From positions 2,480,001-2,544,000 of the forward strand of contig OZ253959.1 of NCBI GenBank assembly GCA_965267425.1: DNA of 64,000 bases, written 5' to 3'. Both the position numbers and the translations under genes were made by a program. Positions 9,249 to 17,755 of the stretch are shown piece after piece; positions within the stretch are counted from its first letter, which is position 1, and every line of letters begins with the position of its first letter. Below the pieces are notes generated by a model. That model was not told where the DNA came from, did no database searches, and was given only the letters and a program-made list of their open reading frames with translations. This DNA is from G965267425 sp965267425 (GTDB lineage Bacteria > Bacteroidota > Bacteroidia > Flavobacteriales_E > Vicingaceae).

Positions 9249-10385
9249 CTAACCTAATTTCGAAATAAAACCTCGTACATTGGAAACAATATGATTCAAT
9301 TGTTCCTCATCTAATTCTGTGTGGATTGGCAACGATATAACCCGTTTACATAAGTCATTCGTCACAGGATAATCGGCATCATTAAATCCAAATGCCGAAT
9401 ACGCTTTTTGCGTATGCAAAGGCACCGGATAATAAATCATGGCCGGAATATTTTGTTCAGCCAAATGCGCTTGTAAAGCATCTCTATCGATGTCCTTTGT
9501 TTTCATTGTATATTGATGAAACACATGTGTGCTGAATTCGCTTCTTTCTGGTGTTTGAAGTTGTTCAATGTCTTTAAATGCCTCGTCATAATAATCAGCA
9601 ACTTTTCTTCTGGCATCGCAATAGGCATCCAATCTTTTCAATTTCACACTTAACACTACGGCTTGCAAACTGTCCAGTCGAGAATTGATACCAATTTCAT
9701 CATAATAGTATCTTTTTCTCATACCATGATTCGCCATGGATCTAGCATTTTCGGCAAGTTGATCGTCATTGGTGAATACAGCGCCACCATCTCCATAACA
9801 TCCAAGATTTTTAGATGGGAAAAATGACGTTGTACCATAATCACCCATTGTACCTGCTTTATGCCAATTGCCTTGATTGTCTTTATAACTGGCCCCAATG
9901 GATTGCGCTGTATCTTCTACAACAGGAATGTTATGTTCTTTCGCTACTTCTAAAATTGCATCCATATTGGCACATTGGCCAAATAAATGAACAGGAACAA
10001 TGGCTTTGGTTTTTGAGGTGATGCTACTCTTCAATTGTTCAATGTTCATGTTGTAACTATCGGGATATACATCCACCAATACTGGTTTAAGTTTCATCAA
10101 CCCGATAACTTCAACGGTGGCAGCAAACGTAAAATCCACAGTGATAACCTCATCACCAGGTTCGAGGTACAATCCCATTAATGCAATTTGAAGTGCGTCT
10201 GTTCCATTAGCGCATGGAATAACGTGTTTCACACCCAAATAATCCTGTAATTCTTGTTGAAAATTCTTTACCTCAGGACCGTTGATGAAAGCTGCAGATT
10301 GTAGTACCGCCTGCATGCGTTGATCGACCTCGTCTTTAATCCCCTCATATTGGGTAACCAGATCAACCATTTGTATGTTTTTCAT
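9249..10385 (-). CDS. PLP-dependent sugar aminotransferase (WbpE/WlbC-like, DegT/DnrJ/EryC1/StrS family)
   Basis: 378 aa. The PLP lysine is K192 in FFPSKNLGCYGDGGA, and the ring-nitrogen aspartate is D158 in VEDTAQSIGA. ANGTDALQIAL (59-69) holds the phosphate-binding residues. WbpE-like enzymes transaminate the 3-keto sugar formed by the WbpB-like dehydrogenase. It is the first gene of the minus-strand operon, and the promoter must lie in the roughly 100 bp shared with the divergent gene at 10485. I see only a weak -7 match there. Confidence 0.87.
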   Translation of the reverse strand: MKNIQMVDLVTQYEGIKDEVDQRMQAVLQSAAFINGPEVKNFQQELQDYLGVKHVIPCANGTDALQIALMGLYLEPGDEVITVDFTFAATVEVIGLMKLKPVLVDVYPDSYNMNIEQLKSSITSKTKAIVPVHLFGQCANMDAILEVAKEHNIPVVEDTAQSIGASYKDNQGNWHKAGTMGDYGTTSFFPSKNLGCYGDGGAVFTNDDQLAENARSMANHGMRKRYYYDEIGINSRLDSLQAVVLSVKLKRLDAYCDARRKVADYYDEAFKDIEQLQTPERSEFSTHVFHQYTMKTKDIDRDALQAHLAEQNIPAMIYYPVPLHTQKAYSAFGFNDADYPVTNDLCKRVISLPIHTELDEEQLNHIVSNVRGFISKLG

Positions 10386-10484
10386 TGAAATTTATTATGA
10401 TGAAATGGACTGCGAAGATAATTAATTTAAATAAACCTTTTCATCGTAAAAGTATTCGTATTATTGCTTGTTAATTCACTCTGA

Positions 10485-11237
10485 ATGTTGCGTCTGACGC
10501 CCATATTGGCTTTTTTAATCTTTGTTTCGAATTTGTTCGCTCAGCAAGACAAATCAGATACGTTGCAATTTGTCAGTCTAATTCAAATATCTTATTCTCT
10601 AAACAGCACTTCCGGAGACATGCAAGATCGTTTTGGAAATGTCCAGAATGCGGGTCTGGGATATGCTGCCAAATTCAAAAGCAATTGGTATCTCGGTGCT
10701 CAATTCAATTATGTTTTCGGAGGCAATGTAAAGGAAGAAGGATTGTTTGATCATTTGCTTACCAGTCAGGATGGTATAATTACTGATGCCGGAGACCTTC
10801 TTACACCTTTTACAGAATTAAGAGGTTATTCAGGATTTGTGCATTTCGGAAAAATATATAACCCTTGGAACAAAACGGCTAATTATGGTTTCGTTGCATA
10901 TGCAGGACCTGGTTACCTTGCCCATTGGATTAAGATTGATTATAGGGATGGAAATTTACCACAACTGAAAGACGAATTGGTGAGAGGCTACGATAGGCTT
11001 TCTGCAGGTTTTGCTTTAAACGAATTTGTTGGATTTTGTTATTTGGGAAAAAAGAAAATTGCCAATTTCTTCATTGGGATTGATATGGTTCAGGCATGGA
11101 CAACAAGCTTGAGAGAATACAATTTTGATACTAGATCAGTTGATGATGAACAACGCTTTGATTCATATATGGGATTTAGGGTAGGCTGGATTCTTCCTCT
11201 TTACAAACGAACTGGTCAGGAATTCTTCTACTATTGA
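10485..11237 (+). CDS. Outer-membrane beta-barrel protein of unknown function
   Basis: 250 aa. Signal peptide MLRLTPILAFLIFVSNLFA, then alternating aromatic/glycine strands (GLGYAAKFKSNWYLGAQFNYVFGG, split over two strands, and later FDSYMGFRVGWILPLY), ending in aromatic residues (EFFYY) as barrel proteins do. I do not recognise a named family. It sits 3 bp upstream of the Kdo transferase gene, so the two are almost certainly co-transcribed, which suggests a role linked to LPS or the outer membrane. Confidence 0.75.
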   Translation: MLRLTPILAFLIFVSNLFAQQDKSDTLQFVSLIQISYSLNSTSGDMQDRFGNVQNAGLGYAAKFKSNWYLGAQFNYVFGGNVKEEGLFDHLLTSQDGIITDAGDLLTPFTELRGYSGFVHFGKIYNPWNKTANYGFVAYAGPGYLAHWIKIDYRDGNLPQLKDELVRGYDRLSAGFALNEFVGFCYLGKKKIANFFIGIDMVQAWTTSLREYNFDTRSVDDEQRFDSYMGFRVGWILPLYKRTGQEFFYY

Positions 11238-11240
11238 TTC

Positions 11241-12467
11241 ATGAGATTTTTTTACACCATCTTTATTCGCGTCTATTTTTTAATCATTTGGATAGCAAGT
11301 CATTTCAATAGCAAAGCGAAATTGTTTACCGAGGGAAGAAAAAATGCTTCAAAAAGTTATCCAGTTTTAGAACAAACCGAAATTTTTTGGTTTCACTGTG
11401 CCTCACTTGGTGAGTTTGAACAAGCCAGACCAATTATTGAAAAGATAAAATCTAGCAACACTGATATTGGTATAGTACTTACTTTTTTTTCTCCTTCGGG
11501 ATATGAAGTCAGAAAAAATTATGAGTTTGCAGATTACGTAGGATATCTTCCACCTGATGTAAATAAGCACTTGCATGATTTCGTCAATCACTTTAGGCCA
11601 TCGAAGGTGTTTTTTGTCAAATACGAATTCTGGTATAACTTAATTCATGTGTTGCGTACCAAACAAATTCCCTTTTATCTCATTTGTGGCATTTTCCGAA
11701 AGGATCAATACTTCTTTAAATCATGGGGGAAATGGTTTTTGCGTCATCTTTCACTGTTCAATCATATGTTTGTTCAGCAAAAAGAGTCTGCAATATTATT
11801 GGATTCATATGGCATCAATAATCATTCTGTGGCGGGAGACACACGATTTGATCGTGTCTATGGCATTGCAAAAGAAGCTCGAAAGATTCCTGAAATTGAG
11901 GCATTTGTTGCCGACCGTAAAACCTTTATCATTGGAAGCAATTGGCCTGAGGATGATAAACTATTGATGCCCTGGTTGACAACATTGGACGAATCATACT
12001 GTGTGATTGTGGCTCCTCATAATTTATCGGAAAATACCTTTACATCCATTGAAGCATTATGTCCGTTGTCAACTGAGAGGTATTCCGCTTTCAATCAACA
12101 TGGCGCTGACAAAACGCGCGTCTTAATCATTGACAACATGGGCATGTTGTCCTCTATTTATCAGTACGGAGAATTTGCATATATCGGTGGGGGTTTTGGC
12201 GCCAACGTTCATAATGTTCTTGAAGCTGCCACATGGGGGTTGCCCACTGTTTTTGGACCCAACAACCAAAAATTTCACGAAATTCAGGAGTTAAAGAAAA
12301 TGAATGCGGCATTCGAAATTTCTAATCAAAAAGAGCTTCAGGAAATTCTGAACCAATTAATTTCAGACAACAGCTTTCGGAAAGAAGCATCGGTCAAAGC
12401 CAAGGATTATGTAGCATCGCATAAGGGAGCAACAGAACTCGTCTTGTCAAAAGTACTTATGAACTGA
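11241..12467 (+). CDS. waaA: 3-deoxy-D-manno-octulosonic acid (Kdo) transferase
   Basis: 408 aa. An N-terminal membrane anchor (about 4-20) is followed by a GT-B fold. FHCASLGEFEQARP carries the catalytic glutamate (E58), and GGGFGANVHNVLEAATWGLPTVFGP is the donor-binding segment typical of WaaA (positions 12186-12260). It transfers Kdo to the lipid A precursor at the inner membrane, so the cell makes Kdo-containing LPS. The 3' end overlaps the convergent small gene at 12457 by 11 bp. Confidence 0.93.
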   Translation: MRFFYTIFIRVYFLIIWIASHFNSKAKLFTEGRKNASKSYPVLEQTEIFWFHCASLGEFEQARPIIEKIKSSNTDIGIVLTFFSPSGYEVRKNYEFADYVGYLPPDVNKHLHDFVNHFRPSKVFFVKYEFWYNLIHVLRTKQIPFYLICGIFRKDQYFFKSWGKWFLRHLSLFNHMFVQQKESAILLDSYGINNHSVAGDTRFDRVYGIAKEARKIPEIEAFVADRKTFIIGSNWPEDDKLLMPWLTTLDESYCVIVAPHNLSENTFTSIEALCPLSTERYSAFNQHGADKTRVLIIDNMGMLSSIYQYGEFAYIGGGFGANVHNVLEAATWGLPTVFGPNNQKFHEIQELKKMNAAFEISNQKELQEILNQLISDNSFRKEASVKAKDYVASHKGATELVLSKVLMN

Positions 12468-12618
12468 CACTTTGAGAACATCCGTTCTTAAAAGCACATC
12501 CTGCGCATTGGGTACCACAGGTTTTTAATTTCTTCTTGTGCAAAAAACTTCGAAGGGTTTTATAAAGCACCCAGCCGCATGCCAAAGCAATTGTGCAATA
12601 TGTAAGTAGTTCCTGCAT
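12457..12618 (-). CDS. Small Cys-rich membrane protein associated with FeoB
   Basis: 53 aa. One N-terminal transmembrane helix (LLTYCTIALACGWVLYKTL) is followed by a basic stretch and a Cys cluster, CGTQCAGCAFKNGCSQ (Cx3Cx2Cx5C spacing). The ATG shares bases with the feoB stop (ATGA at 12615-12618), and a second ATG lies one codon earlier at 12621. It matches the FeoB-associated Cys-rich membrane protein family in size, layout and location. A role as accessory or metal-binding partner of FeoB is inference from family. Confidence 0.82.
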   Translation of the reverse strand: MQELLTYCTIALACGWVLYKTLRSFLHKKKLKTCGTQCAGCAFKNGCSQSVSS

Positions 12619-15089
12619 CATAGAAGCAATTGTCCTCCTTGGTAAAACACAAAAGAAACCAACCAAGCCAAAACAGTAGTATACAGCATGGTAAAGGTTG
12701 CCCACTTCCAACTGTTGGATTCATTTTTTATACCTGCAATTACCGCCACACAAGGGAAATAAATTAATATAAAAAGCATGAATGAAAATGCCACTAAAGG
12801 ACTAAATACCAATTCCCCTTTCTGGGGGCCACTTTCATGTCGGTAATTTCTCAATTTTTGCATCAGACCATTTGAATTTTCATCAGCATCACGCTCCACC
12901 TGATAAAGCACTCCCATTGTACTCACCACAATTTCTTTGGCAGCCATACCCGTAATTAAACTTACACCCATTTTCCAATCAAATCCAAGTGGGCGAATGA
13001 CAGGCTCAATGAATTTCCCCATTCTACCGATGTAAGAATTCTCTTGGATGATTCTGTCTTTTTGCAAATACAGTCCTTCAAGTTCTTCATTTTGCAATAG
13101 TTCATCTTGGCTATTTATACCGGCCTCCAGGGTAGCAATCCGATTGTCAATATCTTCAGTACCTTCCGCATGTCTTGGAAAGTAACCCAAGGCCCAAATG
13201 ATAATGGATGCCACCATAATCATACCTCCCATTTTTTTGATATACTGTGACCCTTTAAACCACATGTGTCTGGTGGTAGTTTTTAAGGTGGGGATTCTGT
13301 ATGGTGGAAGTTCCATAACAAATGGAGCATTCTTTTCTTTAAATAAGGTTTTCTTAAACAATATAGCCATTGCTATACCCAACAATACACCAATGAAATA
13401 AATGGCAAACAATACGCTACCAGGGTTTTGTGGAAAAAACGCGCCAATAATCAAAATATAAACTGATAACCTGGCACTGCAAGACATAAAAGGATTGATT
13501 AACATAGTGAGCAATCTGTCATTTTTATCCTCTAGTGTTCTGGTAGCCATAACTGCCGGTACGTTACAACCAAATCCCATTATTAACGGAATAATAGACT
13601 TGCCATGAAGACCGATTCTATGCATGAGTTTATCCGTTATAAATGCTGCCCTTGCCATGTATCCGGTATCTTCCATCAGGGATATGAAAAAGAATAAAAT
13701 CAATATGTTAGGTAAAAAGACAATCACACTTCCTACTCCTGCAATAATGCCATCAACCACTAAACTTCTAAAGGGGCCGGGTGCCAGCATATTTTCAACA
13801 AAACTTCCCAGGAATGATACACCATCCTCAATTAAATTCATGGGAAATTCACCTAAGAAAAAAGTTGCCTGAAAGGTAATCCACATGAAGAGTACAAATA
13901 GAGGGAGGCCCAGGTATTTATTTGTTAAGACACCATCTATTTCCTTACTTTTTTGAAAACGATCGATTTTTCCCGGACGAAATGTTTCCTTTAGCGCACC
14001 TGATATAAATCCATATCGAGCATCATTTAATATGGTCAACCCATCTTCTTCATAGATCTCCTGAAGACGTTGTCTTTCTTGGTTTGCCACGTCCATCAAT
14101 GATTTCCCCACTTTGAATTGACTAACCTTTTCTTCAACCACCGGATCTTGTTCCAGTAATTTAATGGCTAAATAACGTTCGTAGATGTCCTCATTCACCA
14201 ATGATTGATCCGACAGGACAATAGATTCCAGCTTTTGAATACTGGATTCTACATCATTGCCGTAATTGATTTTCACAGGACGAACAATGGCTGATTCTCC
14301 CTCAAAAACATGAATGATTTCTTCAAAAAGTTCTTTTACTCCTTTACTGGTAAGTCCAATGGTAGGAATAATTGGAACACCAATCATTTTTCCCAGTGCT
14401 TTGTAATCGAAATTATCTCCTTTCTTCTCCAATTCATCAAACATGTTCAAGGCGATTACCACCTGAAAGCCCATATCTAAAAGTTGAGTCGTTAGCAGAA
14501 GATTGCGCTCAAGATTGGAAGCATCAACAATGTTTACAATAACATCAGGTCTTTCATCAAAAATGGTTTTTCTGACAAATGATTCCTCAGGAGTATGTGC
14601 ACTAATGGAATACGTTCCGGGTAAGTCGGTAATATCGAAACGGTATCCATTTTGTTTCATGGAAGCTTTTTTTGTGGAAACTGTTACCCCACTATAGTTA
14701 CCAACACGTTCGCGTGCGCCACTTGCTTCGTTAAAGAGAGTCGTTTTTCCTGAGTTAGGGTTACCAACAAATGCCACGGAAATTTGTTTACCATTTTTTG
14801 GCTTGACGATTCGATGTTCATCGTGAATGATTCCATTAAAGACAGCTTCATGGGAACTTTGTCCATTTTTTTGAAACACCTCAATCAGATCAGCTTCAGC
14901 CCGTCTCAGTGAAACCTCGTACCCCATGATATTAAACTCAATGGGATCCTTTAAAGGAGCATGTTTCACCACGGATATTTCTTTACCCTTGACAAAGCCC
15001 ATTTCAGCCATACGTCTCTTAATCGAGGCATTGCCATCAATTTTGGCTATAACGCCAATTTCGTCACTTTGAAGATCGGTGAGTTTCAT
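12618..15089 (-). CDS. feoB: Ferrous iron transporter, FeoA-FeoB fusion
   Basis: 823 aa. Residues 1-72 are a FeoA SH3-like domain. The G domain follows with G1 GNPNSGKT (109-116), G3 DLPG (155-158) and G4 NMFDE. Then comes the polytopic core with paired gate motifs (LFFFISLMEDTGYMARAAF, split around GY; NPFMSCSARLSVY; FSFMLFILIYFPCVAV). It drives GTP-dependent Fe(II) uptake across the inner membrane. FeoA and FeoB are fused, as is common in Bacteroidota. A perfect dyad overlaps the likely transcription start, consistent with iron-responsive repression. Confidence 0.95.
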   Translation of the reverse strand: MKLTDLQSDEIGVIAKIDGNASIKRRMAEMGFVKGKEISVVKHAPLKDPIEFNIMGYEVSLRRAEADLIEVFQKNGQSSHEAVFNGIIHDEHRIVKPKNGKQISVAFVGNPNSGKTTLFNEASGARERVGNYSGVTVSTKKASMKQNGYRFDITDLPGTYSISAHTPEESFVRKTIFDERPDVIVNIVDASNLERNLLLTTQLLDMGFQVVIALNMFDELEKKGDNFDYKALGKMIGVPIIPTIGLTSKGVKELFEEIIHVFEGESAIVRPVKINYGNDVESSIQKLESIVLSDQSLVNEDIYERYLAIKLLEQDPVVEEKVSQFKVGKSLMDVANQERQRLQEIYEEDGLTILNDARYGFISGALKETFRPGKIDRFQKSKEIDGVLTNKYLGLPLFVLFMWITFQATFFLGEFPMNLIEDGVSFLGSFVENMLAPGPFRSLVVDGIIAGVGSVIVFLPNILILFFFISLMEDTGYMARAAFITDKLMHRIGLHGKSIIPLIMGFGCNVPAVMATRTLEDKNDRLLTMLINPFMSCSARLSVYILIIGAFFPQNPGSVLFAIYFIGVLLGIAMAILFKKTLFKEKNAPFVMELPPYRIPTLKTTTRHMWFKGSQYIKKMGGMIMVASIIIWALGYFPRHAEGTEDIDNRIATLEAGINSQDELLQNEELEGLYLQKDRIIQENSYIGRMGKFIEPVIRPLGFDWKMGVSLITGMAAKEIVVSTMGVLYQVERDADENSNGLMQKLRNYRHESGPQKGELVFSPLVAFSFMLFILIYFPCVAVIAGIKNESNSWKWATFTMLYTTVLAWLVSFVFYQGGQLLL

Positions 15090-15096
15090 ACTTGCA

Positions 15097-15122
15097 GAGA
15101 ATCATTTAGAATGATTCTAAAT
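15097..15122 (-). promoter_or_regulatory. Overlapping metalloregulator (Fur-like) operator of feoB
   Basis: ATTTAGAATGATTCTAAAT (15104-15122) is a perfect 19-bp palindrome with a central G. It contains the 7-1-7 arrangement TTAGAAT-N-ATTCTAA, close to the Fur form TGATAAT-N-ATTATCA. A second dyad, AGAATCATT-TAG-AATGATTCT (15098-15118), overlaps it. The site lies 15 bp upstream of the feoB ATG and over the predicted transcription start. A DtxR-family regulator is the alternative. Confidence 0.75.
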
Positions 15123-15127
15123 AACTG

Positions 15128-15155
15128 CAAATATAAGGAAGTTAGCGGATCACAA
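15128..15155 (-). promoter_or_regulatory. Predicted feoB promoter
   Basis: On the minus strand, TATATTTG (15135-15128) fits the Bacteroidota -7 box TAnnTTTG exactly, with TTG at 15155-15153 and a 17-bp spacer. The start of transcription would fall near 15121, inside the operator dyads. Confidence 0.6.
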
Positions 15156-15223
15156 TTGAGCTGTGAAGCAATTAATCATAAAATTACCTTTTGTAGGGTA
15201 TAACAACATCAATTGAGCCTAGG

Positions 15224-15274
15224 AGTAAGTTATTGGTGATTTGTGTATTCGTCATTTTAAGTGAATAACTTACT
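15224..15274. repeat. Inverted repeat upstream of a small ORF
   Basis: AGTAAGTTATT (15224-15234) and AATAACTTACT (15264-15274) are perfect 11-bp inverted arms around a 29-nt spacer. The repeat lies between the feoB promoter and the 56-codon frame at 15319. It could be an operator pair or a leader stem-loop; there is no T-run for a terminator. Confidence 0.5.
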
Positions 15275-15318
15275 TTATTCAACTGGAACGAGAGGAGCTT
15301 TGGTCAAAGCGTCAGATT

Positions 15319-15489
15319 ATGGATGATAAGTTACTCAAACCGGGATATTACCTTGAACTTACAAAATTGCAATCGAAATCTTATCATGATAAGATCATCA
15401 TACATCGAGAAACAAAAAAAGAAATACAGGAAGCTATCGAAAAATACAAGACTTTTTACAAAGTAAGAATGCTGTTACAAGTTAACTAA
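15319..15489 (+). CDS. Small hypothetical protein, 56 aa
   Basis: ATG-initiated frame of 56 codons ending at TAA 15487-15489, in the gap between feoB and the convergent T9SS gene. The product is basic (about pI 9-10 by inspection), with a tyrosine-rich start (PGYYLEL) and a helical, charged second half (RETKKEIQEAIEKYKTFYK). No signal peptide and no known family recognised. Codon use looks ordinary for the window. It occupies most of an otherwise empty 400-bp stretch and ends only 7 bp from its convergent neighbour. Confidence 0.5.
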   Translation: MDDKLLKPGYYLELTKLQSKSYHDKIIIHRETKKEIQEAIEKYKTFYKVRMLLQVN

Positions 15490-15496
15490 ACGAAAC

Positions 15497-16630
15497 TTAA
15501 CGTTGAATTAACACGTTACCAACTTTTCGCTCAGATACAAGGTCAATACCTTCATAGTACTGGTAGTCACATATCCAAACATATACTCCAGAGGCCATTT
15601 CATCATTACCCACTTTACCATTCCAGGATTCCTCAAGCGAATTCATGGTATGCAGCAGATCTCCCCACCGATTGTAGATGTTGATGGTTATAGAATACAA
15701 GTTGCCACCTTCAGCTTTGAAGACCTCGTTTAATCCATCACCATCAGGAGTGAACGCATTTGGAATATACAATGTAGGCTCCGTAAATGCAGGAGGGATA
15801 TACGGATTGCAATCATCAACAACCACAATTTCCTTCATGGTAGCACAGCCATTTTCATCTTCTACGGTCAGTCTTAAATTGACAGCGGAATTTACAGTAA
15901 GATATCTGCTTGTAGAGCCAGAAGGCTCCCATAAGTATGAAACAAAATCACCCCCATCCAATCGCATACTTTCATCTTCTGAACAAAATTCTATTCGTTC
16001 ATCAAGGGTAATTATAGGTTCAGGAAAATTGAATATCTCAACCGTATCTGATATAAAGCTACATTCGCCAGAATTAACCTGAACCCAATATTTACCCGGT
16101 TCCTTAATTGATATCTTTTGTTGACTTGCTCCTGTTGACCACCGATACAAACTACCGTTATTCAACGCATTTAACTCCAACACCTCGTCCGCACATTTGT
16201 ATTGAACATGTTGATCAAAGGGTAATTCTAAATTAGGATCTGGTGGTGTGGCATCAATTTGAATGGTAGTTTCAATGATATCCTTGTTGAATTGAACATT
16301 GGCCCAATGATGTGCAATAATTTGCAATGTATATGTGCCCGCCGGCTGGGGAGCAATCACAACCGTATCATTTATTCTTGATAATGCCGCAAAGAATCCA
16401 CTGCTATAATAATTGTGGACACGAAGAACGTTTCCAACGATTTCATGCTTCACACTGTCTAACGAATAAGGCATATACCCTAACCACCCTTGTGTGTTAT
16501 ATACAACACTATCACATTCACTGAGACTATTATCCAATACTTCCAAGTGATCATAAATAGTCACAGTTTGGCCATGAACATGAACCAAAGGCAACATCGT
16601 TACAATGAATATGACAAATAACTTACGCAA
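15497..16630 (-). CDS. Secreted protein with T9SS type B (CHU_C) sorting domain
   Basis: 377 aa. Signal peptide MRKLFVIFIVTMLPLVHVHG, then Ig-like/PKD-like beta modules (WSTGASQQKISIKEPGKYWV; FVSYLWEPSG). The C-terminal domain (about 290-377) contains YIPNAFTPDGDGLNEVF, IYNRWGDLL, WNGK and SGVYVW, the hallmark of the gliding-motility/CHU_C type B T9SS signal. It is predicted to be exported through T9SS and kept at or released from the surface. Specific function unknown. Confidence 0.88.
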   Translation of the reverse strand: MRKLFVIFIVTMLPLVHVHGQTVTIYDHLEVLDNSLSECDSVVYNTQGWLGYMPYSLDSVKHEIVGNVLRVHNYYSSGFFAALSRINDTVVIAPQPAGTYTLQIIAHHWANVQFNKDIIETTIQIDATPPDPNLELPFDQHVQYKCADEVLELNALNNGSLYRWSTGASQQKISIKEPGKYWVQVNSGECSFISDTVEIFNFPEPIITLDERIEFCSEDESMRLDGGDFVSYLWEPSGSTSRYLTVNSAVNLRLTVEDENGCATMKEIVVVDDCNPYIPPAFTEPTLYIPNAFTPDGDGLNEVFKAEGGNLYSITINIYNRWGDLLHTMNSLEESWNGKVGNDEMASGVYVWICDYQYYEGIDLVSERKVGNVLIQR

Positions 16631-16645
16631 CGCCTAAAATTAACA

Positions 16646-16659
16646 GGAATACGTATTCC
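16646..16659. promoter_or_regulatory. Perfect 14-bp palindrome upstream of the T9SS type B gene
   Basis: GGAATACGTATTCC sits 16 bp upstream of the start codon at 16630, and a GTATTCC half-site follows directly. Possible operator; no regulator assigned. Confidence 0.35.
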
Positions 16660-16885
16660 GTATTCCCAATAACCAATTAAAAATAAAGTATTTCATTGAT
16701 TTATAAAAATTTAACAGTCTTTTTTACTGCATTTAAACCTGTATTAATATGGTTTTGTCGAATGTAGAATGATTTTACGCTGTTATTCTAGGTGAAATAC
16801 CTATATCAGTTTCAGATATTAACCTATTGAATTCTCTATCAATGAGTTTTAACTTTATTAGGACGCTAAAACAACCAATCAAGCC

Positions 16886-17266
16886 ATGAATCGACCCAGT
16901 CTCTTACATTTATTATGTATTGTCATCTTTACCTCCATTAGTATTAATCTATACTCTCAGTCCTCAACCGAAGAGGTTACAGTTACGTTACGTGAGCGCA
17001 TTGCAGATGATTATTACCTCAGTGGAAATTATGATAAGGCGTTATCGTTATATGGGTATATGGTCAAGGAGATCATTGATAACGGCGAAGAATCACAAAG
17101 GCACCATACTAAGGAGTATTTCATAAGCCAGATTGCCGATTGCCATTTTCGAATGGGAGATAGAAAGTATGCCATAAAATGGTACAAGAAATTAGAAGAG
17201 ACAGATATGTTTCGTGAAGAGACCATGAATACATATATGACGGCGGAAAATCCGTCCACAGACTAA
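16886..17266 (+). CDS. Small secreted TPR-like protein
   Basis: 126 aa. Signal peptide ending near SINLYSQ, then two TPR-like helical hairpins (IADDYYLSGNYDKALSLYGYM and ISQIADCHFRMGDRKYAIKWY, both with the W/Y-G-A pattern). The acidic C-terminus has no T9SS domain. It has no obvious partner; the BlaI gene downstream has its own operators. Probably a periplasmic adaptor, but that is inference. Confidence 0.65.
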   Translation: MNRPSLLHLLCIVIFTSISINLYSQSSTEEVTVTLRERIADDYYLSGNYDKALSLYGYMVKEIIDNGEESQRHHTKEYFISQIADCHFRMGDRKYAIKWYKKLEETDMFREETMNTYMTAENPSTD

Positions 17267-17328
17267 TATATAGGACAACTCAAACGCACTCCTTTTCCCA
17301 GAATCTAATTTCATAATTTTAATTTTTT

Positions 17329-17364
17329 AACTAATTAATTAGTTTTTAAACTAAATATTTAGTT
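17329..17364. promoter_or_regulatory. Twin 16-bp operator dyads for the BlaI-family repressor
   Basis: AACTAATTAATTAGTT (17329-17344) and AACTAAATATTTAGTT (17349-17364) are both perfect palindromes with the same outer half AACTAA/TTAGTT. Their centres are 20 bp apart, about two helical turns. They lie immediately before the blaI-like start at 17375, as expected for autoregulation. TATATTTG (17364-17371) fits a -7 box but would leave almost no leader. Confidence 0.78.
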
Positions 17365-17374
17365 ATATTTGATT

Positions 17375-17755
17375 ATGAATTTGAAAAAACAAAGTTCTGA
17401 GCTCACAAAAAGCGAAGAACAAATCATGCATATATTGTGGAAAAATGGCCCTTCTTTTGTCAACGAAGTCATTGAGGTTCTTCCAAATCCGAAACCGGCT
17501 TACAACACGGTTTCAACATTTATAAGAATTCTGGAAAAAAAAGGGTTCGTAGCGCACAAAGCTTTTGGCAAAAGTCATCAATACTATGCACTAATTTCCA
17601 AAGAGTTTTATCAGGAAAAAATCACAGGAAGTTTATTAGAAAATTATTTCAGTGGATCAGTGAGCAACTTGCTGTCTTTTTTCGCAGAAAAAAACAAACT
17701 GACACCTCAGGAAATTGAAGAATTGAAAACCATAATTGAAAACGCTAAAAAATGA
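17375..17755 (+). CDS. BlaI/MecI-family transcriptional repressor
   Basis: 126 aa. Winged-helix domain with LTKSEEQIMHILWKNGP and YNTVSTFIRILEKKGFV, then the family's wing (GKSHQYYALISKEFY) and a helical dimerisation tail. The ATG at 17375 is preferred; a TTG two codons upstream also reads in frame. In BlaI/BlaR-type systems the membrane peptidase encoded next door triggers cleavage or inactivation of the repressor. The 3' end overlaps the M56 gene (ATGA at 17752-17755). Target genes outside this pair are unknown. Confidence 0.9.
   Translation: MNLKKQSSELTKSEEQIMHILWKNGPSFVNEVIEVLPNPKPAYNTVSTFIRILEKKGFVAHKAFGKSHQYYALISKEFYQEKITGSLLENYFSGSVSNLLSFFAEKNKLTPQEIEELKTIIENAKK

Noticed and set aside
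12619..12711. N-terminal extension of the FeoB-associated small gene
   Set aside because: The first 30 codons would lie fully inside feoB and encode no membrane or Cys motif; the ATGA overlap start is the natural one.
15224..15274. Insertion-sequence terminal repeats
   Set aside because: Arms are only 11 bp, 29 bp apart, with no transposase frame or target-site duplication.
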